Below are positions 1-6,002 of a DNA stretch of 6,002 nucleotides, one piece after another (the stretch's first letter is position 1; each line of letters begins with the position of its first letter). This DNA is from Desulfobulbaceae bacterium. GTDB lineage: Bacteria > Desulfobacterota > Desulfobulbia > Desulfobulbales > Desulfobulbaceae. Location of the stretch: assembly GCA_026986885.1 (NCBI GenBank), contig JALSNT010000655.1:1-6002 (forward strand), written 5' to 3'. The notes below the pieces were generated by a model. It saw only the letters and a program-made list of their open reading frames with translations, made no database searches and was not told where the DNA came from. A program made the position numbers and the translations under genes.

Positions 1-850
1 GTTTGGTAATAATGGATACCGCGCCCAGCATGCCGCCGAGGGCCAGCGATCCCACATCACCCATGAATATTTCCGCAGGATAGGCGTTAAACCAGAGAAA
101 CCCCAGACAGGCACCTACCAGGGTTCCGCAGAATACCGCCACTTCACCGGCCCCGGGGACAAAGGGAATCTGCAGGTACCTGGCAATAATAGCATTACCG
201 GCGGCATAGGAAAAAATTAAATACACGGCGCCGCTTATCATAACCGGCCCGGCGGCAAGGCCGTCCAGACCGTCGGTGAGGTTGACGGCATTGGAGGCGC
301 CGACAATAACAATGACCGCAAAGGGGACATACCACCAACCCAGATCCGGATGAAAACTCTTAAAAAACGGGATGGCCAGATTGCCGTCATATTCGGGGTG
401 TAGGAGGAGGTAAAAACCCACCAGCGATGCACCGGCAACCTGTAATAACAGTTTTCCCCGTGCCGAAACGCCGCGGCTGTTGCCCCTGGTAATCTTTTTC
501 AGATCATCCATGGCGCCGATACCACCGAAAAAAAGAGTGACACCGAGCAGCAGCCAGACCAGCCCGTTGGAAAGATCCGCCCAGAACAGGGTTGAGATGA
601 CAATACCGATCAGGATCAAAACCCCGCCCATTGTCGGCACACCCTGTTTGCTGAGATGGGACTCCGGTCCGTCGCTGCGAACAACCTGACCAATCTGAAA
701 TCGTTTCAACAAACGGATAAACATGGGACCGAAACACCAGAGAATTAAAAACGCCGTCACCGCCGCCCCAATGGAGCGGAAAGTGATATAACGAAACACG
801 TTCAGCCAGCCGAACTGCGTATGCAGGGGATAGAGAAACTGATACAGCAT
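1..850 (-). CDS. mraY: MraY, phospho-MurNAc-pentapeptide translocase (3' end cut by window edge)
   Basis: Integral membrane enzyme that transfers phospho-MurNAc-pentapeptide from UDP to undecaprenyl phosphate, making lipid I on the inner face of the membrane. The frame is open from the ATG at 850 to the window edge, giving 283 residues; the family is usually about 360, so roughly the last 75 residues, including the expected HHH-type motif, are outside. Visible signatures are the SKQGVPTMGG block (residues 67-76), the metal/catalytic pair D115-D116 in MDDLKK, the NLTDGLDGLA block (190-199), and MGDVGS with D265 (263-268). These positions match those known for MraY, which supports the start. 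Several hydrophobic segments are evident, e.g. around 19-40, 72-90, 91-111, 131-150 and 168-185. It starts 3 bases after the murE-murF stop, so translational coupling is likely. It is the next step after MurF in the pathway. Identification is very secure. Confidence 0.97.
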   Translation of the reverse strand, partial: MLYQFLYPLHTQFGWLNVFRYITFRSIGAAVTAFLILWCFGPMFIRLLKRFQIGQVVRSDGPESHLSKQGVPTMGGVLILIGIVISTLFWADLSNGLVWLLLGVTLFFGGIGAMDDLKKITRGNSRGVSARGKLLLQVAGASLVGFYLLLHPEYDGNLAIPFFKSFHPDLGWWYVPFAVIVIVGASNAVNLTDGLDGLAAGPVMISGAVYLIFSYAAGNAIIARYLQIPFVPGAGEVAVFCGTLVGACLGFLWFNAYPAEIFMGDVGSLALGGMLGAVSIITK

Positions 851-853
851 CCT

Positions 854-3800
854 TTAGCCCCTGTTCCTGGAAGGATCAAAACGATTCTGCAGCTCATCAA
901 GCAATCTCTCCATCCGCATCCCGCGTGAACCCTTGATAAGCAGCCAGTCTTCCTCTCCCAGACGACCGCTGATCATCAGATGATATAACCAGTCGGCCAT
1001 GGCAACGGTATCGATGAAACCCATCACCTGCTCTTTGGCCATGCCTGCTTCTCTTGCACCGGCAACGACTTCCTGACGGTAATCTCCCGTCACCGCTAAC
1101 AGATCGTAGCCAAGCTCGGCTGCCAGGCGTCCTATCCGGCGATGGCAGGCACAGGCTTCATCCCCTAATTCGAGCATGTCGCCAAGGGCGGCAATGCGCC
1201 GACTATCCGGGCTGAACGTCGCCATTGTCCTGAGGGCGGCATCCATGGATGATGGATTGGCGTTATAACTGTCGTTGATAACCCGTAATCCTCCCGGTAC
1301 CCGGGCGAACTCCATCCGTTTATCAATATTACTGAAACCGGCAAGGCCGGCGGCAATGCTCTCGCCGTCGATCCCCGCAGCATGGGCCATGGCCGCCGCA
1401 GCTGCTGCGTTGGCGACATTATGCATTCCCGGAGCCGACAAAATAAATCGCTTCTTCCAGTCTCCCACCTGCAGGGTAATCCGACTTCCCTGCTCGCCAA
1501 GCCCGACAATACGGGTAATTCTGATCACGGGCCTGCGTCGTCTGCCTGCCCCGGTGACGGCAAATCCCACTTTACGGCCGCCATACTTGCGATACTGCCT
1601 GACCACCAGTGGATCATCATCATTGACCACAAAAACGGCATCTCCACTCAGGCCGGCAAAAAGCTCTCCTTTGGCGGCAGCCACCCCGTTAATGTCGCCA
1701 AGCCCCTGCAGATGCGCTGCCTGAACATTGTTAATACAACCGATATCCGGGCCGGCAATCTCGGTCAGCCGGGCGATTTCACCGGGCCGGTTCATCCCCA
1801 TTTCCAGGATTGCCACCTCATGCTCAGCTCCGAGTTCCAGCAGGGTAAGCGGCAGGCCGATCAAATTGTTAAAATTCCCTCTGGTTTTCAACACTGCGGA
1901 GGGAGCAATGCCGGAAGTCGCATAAAAGCGGTTACAGATTGCAGCCATCATCTCTTTGATCGTCGTCTTGCCCGAGCTTCCGGTTAGCGCGATCACCTTG
2001 ACCGAACTTCCGAACAATCGCCGCCGATAAGCCGCCAGGTCACCAAGGGCCCGCAGGGTATCGCCAACCCTGATAACCGGCAGGCCGGGTGCGTCTATTT
2101 CAGCAAGTTCTTCGACGATAAGGGCGCCGGCGCCGGCGGCAATGGCCTGCTGAATAAAGGCATGGCCGTCAAAATTTTCCCCCTTCAGGGCAACAAAGAC
2201 GTCTCCTGGCTGCAATGTCCTGGTATCCGTGGATATTTTACCGTACAGGGATATCGGGCCGGAGCCATTACTTCTCCATTCCCCACCGGTCGCCCGCACA
2301 AGATGGGGAATCGTCCAGGCGGTTAAACCATTTTTTACCTGCATCCGATCATCAAAATAGCTCTTTTCCCTGCCCACAATCTGATACTGTTCATGTCCCT
2401 TACCGGCAATGAGGATGACATCATCAGGAGTGGCCAGGGCACAGGCCTGTCTTATGGCAGTTGCTCTGTCCTCGACCGTCATGAAACCTGTTTGCGGATT
2501 ATTGGATGCAAACAACTCCTCGATCCGGCGCTCCTCCAGTTTCGTTCGTTGAAGACCGGGGACTGCCTGGGCGATTATATCCAGTGGATTTTCGGTTCTC
2601 GGATTATCCGATGTCAGCAGGACCACATCGGCAATCGCTCCGGCCACTTCCCCCATCAAGGCACGTTTTCCCGTATCTCTGTCACCACCACAGCCGAAAA
2701 CGCAGATCAACCTGCCGTCGGTCAGATCTTTCAGGGTGGTAAGGACATTTTCAAGACCGGCCGGAGTATGGGCATAATCGACAAAAACCACAGGAGCATC
2801 CTTTTCCGGCAATCCGGGTGGAATAATGCGCTCAAGCCTTCCCGGTACCCGATCAACGGCGACCAGACCGGCTCGTATCTGTTCTTTCGGCACCGACAGG
2901 GCGGTTGCGGCTCCGGCTGCCGCCAGCATATTGAGCATGTTATAGCGTCCGGTCAAAGCAGAGTTTATCTCGTATCGGCCGGCAAGCGACTGTATAACCA
3001 TGCCCACCCCCTGCAGGCTCTGCCTGCAAGCAACGGCCCGCAGGCTGCATTTCTCATCAAAGCCGACGGTAATGAGGTCCCCATCGGCAAGATCATCGGC
3101 CAATCTCCGGCCGTAATCATCTTCTTCTGCGATACCGGTCACGACTACAGCGCTGCCTGATGGTTTCATATAGTCGATAAAAAGTTTCTTTTTGGTGGTA
3201 AAATACTCTTCCATGTCCCGGTGATAATCCAGATGATCCCGGCTCAGATTAGTAAAAACAGCGACATCAAAATGAATCCCGGCCAACCTTTTCTGCGCCA
3301 GGGCATGGGATGATGCCTCGACAATCACATGGGTGACTCCGGCATCCGCCATCTCACGCAGCAACCCCTGTAAGACTACCGGATCAGGGGTGGTCAACGG
3401 TGCAGACCGGACAATTACCCGACCATCGCCGCTCTCATAACGATAATTAACCGTACCGATCACCCCGACGCGGCAGCCTGTCTTTTTAAGTATACCCTCG
3501 AGCAGCCAGGAGGTAGTTGTCTTGCCGTTGGTTCCTGTCAGGGCAATCATCCGCATTTTGTCCGCAGGTCGGTCATAAAAAGCAGCGGTTAACTCGCCAA
3601 GGGCCTGATGGGTATCCGCAACCTGAAAACACGGTATTTCCGTAAATGGTTCCGGGCATCTTTCCGCCACCACGGCCAGGCATCCCCTGTCTATCGCTGC
3701 AGCGATATAATCATGACCGTCACGCACCGCACCGGCAAGTGCGACAAACACTGTTCCCGGTCCGGCCTGCCGTGAATCAGAGGTTATCAATCCGATCCCG

Positions 3801-3865
3801 GCATCCTGTGACAGCGATCCCAGGGGAGAGGTTCCCAATATACCGGCTAATTCGACGAGCTGCAT
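854..3865 (-). CDS. murE-murF: Bifunctional MurE-MurF ligase (fused meso-DAP-adding and D-Ala-D-Ala-adding enzymes)
   Basis: One uninterrupted frame of 1003 residues carries two complete Mur ligases, which catalyse consecutive cytoplasmic ATP-dependent steps: addition of meso-diaminopimelate to UDP-MurNAc-L-Ala-D-Glu, then of D-Ala-D-Ala. MurE half (about 1-513): SDSR near 29-32, P-loop GTNGKTT (111-117), TTPDP (158-162), NLSRDHLDYH (206-215), K225 as the probable carbamylated lysine, GCGGDRDTGKR (391-401), DNPR (420-423), which marks DAP rather than lysine specificity, and GKGHE (488-492). MurF half (about 516-1003): STDTR (545-549), P-loop TGSSGKTT (628-635), TRGNFNN (661-667), EMGMNRPGEI (688-697), AKGELF (731-736), DSYNANPSSM (865-874), LGDMLELG (894-901) and KGSRGMRME (978-986). 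Each half has near-normal length. The ATG lies 6 bases after the ftsI stop, with no convincing Shine-Dalgarno sequence, so it may depend on coupling. All key residues I can check are present, so both activities are expected. Confidence 0.96.
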   Translation of the reverse strand: MQLVELAGILGTSPLGSLSQDAGIGLITSDSRQAGPGTVFVALAGAVRDGHDYIAAAIDRGCLAVVAERCPEPFTEIPCFQVADTHQALGELTAAFYDRPADKMRMIALTGTNGKTTTSWLLEGILKKTGCRVGVIGTVNYRYESGDGRVIVRSAPLTTPDPVVLQGLLREMADAGVTHVIVEASSHALAQKRLAGIHFDVAVFTNLSRDHLDYHRDMEEYFTTKKKLFIDYMKPSGSAVVVTGIAEEDDYGRRLADDLADGDLITVGFDEKCSLRAVACRQSLQGVGMVIQSLAGRYEINSALTGRYNMLNMLAAAGAATALSVPKEQIRAGLVAVDRVPGRLERIIPPGLPEKDAPVVFVDYAHTPAGLENVLTTLKDLTDGRLICVFGCGGDRDTGKRALMGEVAGAIADVVLLTSDNPRTENPLDIIAQAVPGLQRTKLEERRIEELFASNNPQTGFMTVEDRATAIRQACALATPDDVILIAGKGHEQYQIVGREKSYFDDRMQVKNGLTAWTIPHLVRATGGEWRSNGSGPISLYGKISTDTRTLQPGDVFVALKGENFDGHAFIQQAIAAGAGALIVEELAEIDAPGLPVIRVGDTLRALGDLAAYRRRLFGSSVKVIALTGSSGKTTIKEMMAAICNRFYATSGIAPSAVLKTRGNFNNLIGLPLTLLELGAEHEVAILEMGMNRPGEIARLTEIAGPDIGCINNVQAAHLQGLGDINGVAAAKGELFAGLSGDAVFVVNDDDPLVVRQYRKYGGRKVGFAVTGAGRRRRPVIRITRIVGLGEQGSRITLQVGDWKKRFILSAPGMHNVANAAAAAAMAHAAGIDGESIAAGLAGFSNIDKRMEFARVPGGLRVINDSYNANPSSMDAALRTMATFSPDSRRIAALGDMLELGDEACACHRRIGRLAAELGYDLLAVTGDYRQEVVAGAREAGMAKEQVMGFIDTVAMADWLYHLMISGRLGEEDWLLIKGSRGMRMERLLDELQNRFDPSRNRG
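858..862 (-). promoter_or_regulatory. Ribosome binding site of mraY, inside the end of murE-murF
   Basis: On the minus strand AGGGG lies 7 bases before the mraY ATG, within the last codons of the upstream ligase gene. The junction reads TAA-AGG-ATG. The clear Shine-Dalgarno match at good spacing supports the ATG at 850 as the mraY start, and its position suggests coupling of mraY translation to that of murE-murF. Confidence 0.7.
2320..2360 (-). other. MurE/MurF fusion junction
   Basis: The MurE C-terminus (FDDRMQVKNGL, ending near residue 514) runs directly into the MurF N-terminal pattern (AWTIPHLVRATGG, from about 516), with essentially no linker. There is an in-frame ATG at 2344 (Met508), but no Shine-Dalgarno-like sequence precedes it, and starting there would leave a short MurE remnant on MurF. 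I therefore read it as a true fusion and not as two overlapping genes. The exact boundary is good to a few residues only. Confidence 0.75.
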
Positions 3866-3871
3866 GGGCGG

Positions 3872-5716
3872 CTATATCTCTGGTTGCAGACGAAGACTGC
3901 ATGAGGTAACACCTTTAAGCCGTACGCCGGGAGCGGGTGTCTGGGCAATAATTTTTCCTGTCCCCTCAATCATGATGCGAAGCCTGCGGCCATTTAGCTG
4001 CTGCAGACCCTTTCTCAAGCTCATCCCGAGCAAGCGGGGCATTTCCGGAAAATCAGATCGGTCGGTAACGGCCAAAGGTAAATATTCCATACGACGGCGG
4101 ATAAGAAAACGCGCAAAATTTTCCTCATTTTTGCGTCCGGGGTACACGGCAACCTGTTCCGATGCACGGGTCGCGTACAAAGCGGACAAAAGAACCCTGC
4201 CGATCCTGGTCATGGATGTTTGTTTCTTTTGCTTAACCAGCGGCCCCAACCGGCCCCCTTCAACGGCCATAACCAGGAGCAGTTCAGGCTTATTTTCAGG
4301 AATCATGCCGACAAAAAGCTGTTGCCGGACATATCGGCTGAAAGACCCTGCCGGCTCAAGATGTGTATCCTTTGCGGAAAAGACCAGACTCTTATGCTTT
4401 TTTGAGCCTGAAAAACGGGCAGCCAGGTCTCGACGAATACGTACACTCATGGTGGGTGACAAGATATGGACACTGTTGCCCGCCGACTTTTTGAGAAAAA
4501 ATTGCCGCCCTTTCTCCACATCGTAAACGGAATCAAGAAAAACCGGCGCATGTCGCCAGCCGCCGTTCATGAAAGAGGCCAGACCAACGCCAATCTGCAT
4601 AAGACTTAAATATGGCTGGCTGCCGTTTACAACAGCAGGTTTATCGTCTGCAGCCGGAGTCAGGCGGTCAATCACCGGCGCGGCAATCTGCAGAGAACGG
4701 ATAATTTTATCGTACTGTTCCCGGCTTAATCCGAAATTACGGGCGGCAATGGTCTCCGGCAGCAGGGGCGTATCATTTTCACCCTGGGCAACAATAGCCG
4801 CAACCCTGGCCAGGAGAGGACGCAGACAGCCGAGCGGGAAAAGTTGTTGAAAAATTCTGTCATGGCTGCCGGCAGCCCCTGTCTGCCAGAAATAATTCGG
4901 ATTAAAGGACGGTTGAATCGACGCGGCCAGCACGCTTCCGGATGCCGGATCAAGCAAAAGAGCCATACCTCGCTCTTCGCCCCGGCTGCGCAACAGTTCC
5001 CGCAGACGGGCATCTGTTTTTTTCTGTAACTGCAGATCCAGGGTCAGTATCAGGTCCGTGCCCTTTCTGCCAAGCACCTTGTTACCGGCAAAATCCACTT
5101 CCGGCAGCTCCGCCGGTTGGTAGCCCCGGGTCTGCAGGGCAACGTCATACTGGCGTTCTATCCCGGAAAGGCCGACCCCGTTGCCGGTATAACCTATGAC
5201 ATTTGCCGCCGCTTCATTTTCCGGATAATACCGAACCACATTTCTCTTCCAGAATACCCCCTCAAGGTGCAGCTGTTTGACGGCAGCTATCTGACGACTG
5301 TCCAGATCATCGGCCAGCATTACCACACGCTCAGGAGCCTTAAAGCGCTGTTCCAGCTTTTTTGTGGAAATCTTAAGAAGAGAAGCAAGCTGAGCGACCG
5401 TCTGCCGGTAATTGTTATTTTTGGCAGGATGAATGTAGAGGGAAAATATCGGATACGAGACTGCCATCTCTTTAAAATTCCGATCATAGATTGTACCACG
5501 CAACCATTTTTCAATGGCCGTTTTCCGTACCGGCTGCAGAGAAGATTTGCCGGCGGCAACCTGAATAATTCTGCTGATATCCTGGAGGGTGACGGGTAAT
5601 CGATACAGAACTCCGCCGGCTGCCGCCAGCAAACTACAAAAACCGATAAAGAGAATACCTGCTCTAATCAGCCGGGACTTTCTACGCTTTTTTTGCCGGA
5701 ATTGAGGTTTATACAT
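3872..5716 (-). CDS. ftsI: FtsI-like class B penicillin-binding protein with PASTA domain; transpeptidase motifs missing
   Basis: A 614-residue homologue of the septal transpeptidase FtsI (PBP3), in the normal ftsI position between ftsL and murE. Order of parts: basic cytoplasmic tail (KKRRKSR, 9-15); membrane anchor at about 17-38; pedestal/dimerisation domain with RGTIYDRN (73-80), a YYPENEAAANVIGY block (163-176) and GLSGIERQYD (182-191); GTDLILTLDLQLQ (219-231); LLLDPASGSVLAASIQPSFNPN (253-274, quoted in parts as the usual block before the active site); a degenerate transpeptidase domain; a PASTA domain near 555-612. In the transpeptidase domain the active-site SxxK is replaced by GCLRP (296-300), no SxN follows, and the KTG position reads AKDT (448-451). 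The frame has no stops. The start 9 bases after the ftsL stop fits the anchor position; GGGG sits very close to the ATG. Probably a non-catalytic divisome component, e.g. a structural partner or activator of FtsW; this is inference. Confidence 0.9.
   Translation of the reverse strand: MYKPQFRQKKRRKSRLIRAGILFIGFCSLLAAAGGVLYRLPVTLQDISRIIQVAAGKSSLQPVRKTAIEKWLRGTIYDRNFKEMAVSYPIFSLYIHPAKNNNYRQTVAQLASLLKISTKKLEQRFKAPERVVMLADDLDSRQIAAVKQLHLEGVFWKRNVVRYYPENEAAANVIGYTGNGVGLSGIERQYDVALQTRGYQPAELPEVDFAGNKVLGRKGTDLILTLDLQLQKKTDARLRELLRSRGEERGMALLLDPASGSVLAASIQPSFNPNYFWQTGAAGSHDRIFQQLFPLGCLRPLLARVAAIVAQGENDTPLLPETIAARNFGLSREQYDKIIRSLQIAAPVIDRLTPAADDKPAVVNGSQPYLSLMQIGVGLASFMNGGWRHAPVFLDSVYDVEKGRQFFLKKSAGNSVHILSPTMSVRIRRDLAARFSGSKKHKSLVFSAKDTHLEPAGSFSRYVRQQLFVGMIPENKPELLLVMAVEGGRLGPLVKQKKQTSMTRIGRVLLSALYATRASEQVAVYPGRKNEENFARFLIRRRMEYLPLAVTDRSDFPEMPRLLGMSLRKGLQQLNGRRLRIMIEGTGKIIAQTPAPGVRLKGVTSCSLRLQPEI
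3881..4054 (-). other. PASTA domain at the C-terminus of the FtsI-like protein
   Basis: Residues about 555-612 (from FPEMPRLLGMSLRKGLQ to the end of the protein) follow the PASTA pattern: MPxLLGMSLRxxLQxLN, a variable strand, then G(T)GxIxxQxPAPGxxLK and a final hydrophobic strand. PASTA domains occur on some class B PBPs and on Ser/Thr kinases, and in some proteins they bind peptidoglycan fragments. It is well preserved here, in contrast with the eroded transpeptidase core before it. Confidence 0.85.
4352..4840 (-). other. Degenerate transpeptidase core of the FtsI-like protein
   Basis: This stretch covers residues 293-455, where an FtsI carries its three penicillin-binding motifs. E. coli FtsI has S307xxK310, S359-S-N361 and K494-T-G. 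Here the first position is Cys297 followed by Leu, Arg and Pro. No SxN occurs between 297 and 449. The third block keeps Lys449 but continues Asp-Thr. The distance from the first to the third site is 152 residues against 187 in E. coli, so about 35 residues around the second motif are gone. I read the other two minus-strand frames across the first motif and neither restores SxxK, so a simple frameshift does not explain it. Confidence 0.8.
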
Positions 5717-5725
5717 GCCCCATTA

Positions 5726-5995
5726 TCAGAGACGATGAACCTGACCGGAAGTCGGAGCATGCAGACCAAGACGTACTGCGGCCACCGCTTCGATATGTTT
5801 GGGCGCCATGAATCCCGCCTTTTTCGCGCGCAGATTGATATTGACCGCACCAAGGGACCGGGAAACCGCCTGCAACTGCTCCACCTGCCTGTAATCGTTC
5901 ATCGTCATCCAGTTGAACAACTGACCGATGGTCAACACAAAGAAAAGTGCTGCCCCAAGGGTGACGGCAACCGCCTGCCGCAATGCCGGAGACAT
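5726..5995 (-). CDS. ftsL: FtsL, septal division protein (5' end possibly beyond window)
   Basis: Small bitopic protein of the FtsQ-FtsL-FtsB division complex, which recruits and regulates FtsW and FtsI. The 89 residues from the ATG at 5995 show a very short cytoplasmic tail, one membrane segment at about 8-30, a predicted coiled-coil-like stretch (about 33-60, with Gln, Leu, Val and Arg spacing), and the C-terminal pattern KHIEAVAAVRLGLHAPTSGQV (split here as 66-86), matching the IExxAxxxLGLxxPxxGQV ending typical of FtsL. Position directly before ftsI confirms the family. There is no in-frame stop in the seven bases left upstream, and GGA is only a weak ribosome site at short spacing, so a longer N-terminal tail starting outside the window is possible. 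It ends TGA, followed directly by an in-frame TAA, 9 bases before ftsI. Confidence 0.87.
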   Translation of the reverse strand: MSPALRQAVAVTLGAALFFVLTIGQLFNWMTMNDYRQVEQLQAVSRSLGAVNINLRAKKAGFMAPKHIEAVAAVRLGLHAPTSGQVHRL

Positions 5996-6002
5996 CCGTT
6001 CC

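Noticed and set aside
238..438. Short minus-strand frame of 66 codons near the left edge
   Set aside because: It overlaps the intact mraY frame, which carries all expected motifs through this region.
1382..1987. 201-codon open frame on the plus strand, overlapping a second at 1275-1724
   Set aside because: Both are antisense to the MurF half in different frames; no recognisable domain or upstream ribosome site.
3012..3028. Perfect 7-base inverted repeat TGCAGGC-TCT-GCCTGCA
   Set aside because: It is inside the MurE coding sequence, is not followed by a T-run on either strand, and is most likely chance; not a supported terminator.
2393..3160. 255-codon open frame on the plus strand
   Set aside because: It lies wholly opposite the MurE half of the fused ligase, shows no recognisable family, and has low-complexity-free but arbitrary composition. 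It is explained by codon bias of the real gene.
3864..4526. 220-codon open frame on the plus strand
   Set aside because: Antisense to the 3' part of the ftsI-like gene; the protein looks like no family and the opposite frame has clear PASTA and PBP blocks.
4726..5013. 95-codon minus-strand frame across the transpeptidase active-site region, possible sign of a frameshift
   Set aside because: Its translation does not contain SxxK or any PBP block, nor does the third frame, so it does not rescue the catalytic motif and is a shadow.
5366..5374. SxxK-like string STKK at residues 117-120 of the FtsI-like protein
   Set aside because: It lies in the pedestal domain, long before the transpeptidase core, so it cannot be the catalytic motif.

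Overview
All recognisable genes in this window lie on the minus strand and read from high to low coordinates: ftsL, an ftsI-type gene, a fused murE-murF gene, then mraY. This is the core of the dcw (division and cell wall) cluster. The genes are packed 9, 6 and 3 bases apart, so they look like one transcription unit. Its promoter would lie upstream of ftsL, outside the window. No gene, RNA, mobile element or CRISPR array is supported on the plus strand, and the long plus-strand open frames there are antisense shadows of the mur and fts genes.

The organism is a bacterium that makes meso-diaminopimelate peptidoglycan, because the MurE half carries the DNPR motif. Three traits together suggest a Gram-negative of the Desulfobacterota (former Deltaproteobacteria), possibly near Desulfobulbales: the fused MurE-MurF, the PASTA domain on the FtsI-like protein, and a moderate GC content. 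This placement is inference and needs a database search.

Layout: 5995-5726 encodes FtsL, a single-pass division protein whose 5' end may extend beyond the window. 5716-3872 encodes a 614-residue FtsI/class B PBP homologue. 3865-854 encodes a 1003-residue MurE-MurF bifunctional ligase. 850-1 encodes the first 283 residues of MraY, whose C-terminus is outside the window.

The genes fit one pathway. MurE adds meso-DAP and MurF adds D-Ala-D-Ala to the UDP-MurNAc peptide. MraY moves the finished pentapeptide precursor onto undecaprenyl phosphate to give lipid I. FtsL and FtsI belong to the septal complex that polymerises and cross-links the lipid II product.

The most notable observation is that the FtsI homologue is an intact, full-length gene with a good N-terminal anchor, pedestal domain and PASTA domain, yet its transpeptidase domain lacks all three catalytic motifs. 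SxxK is replaced by a Cys-Leu-Arg-Pro stretch, the SxN region is missing with a shortening of about 35 residues, and KTG is replaced by KDT. It looks like a catalytically dead pseudo-PBP in the normal ftsI position. The single-chain MurE-MurF is the second point of interest, though such fusions are already known in other bacteria.
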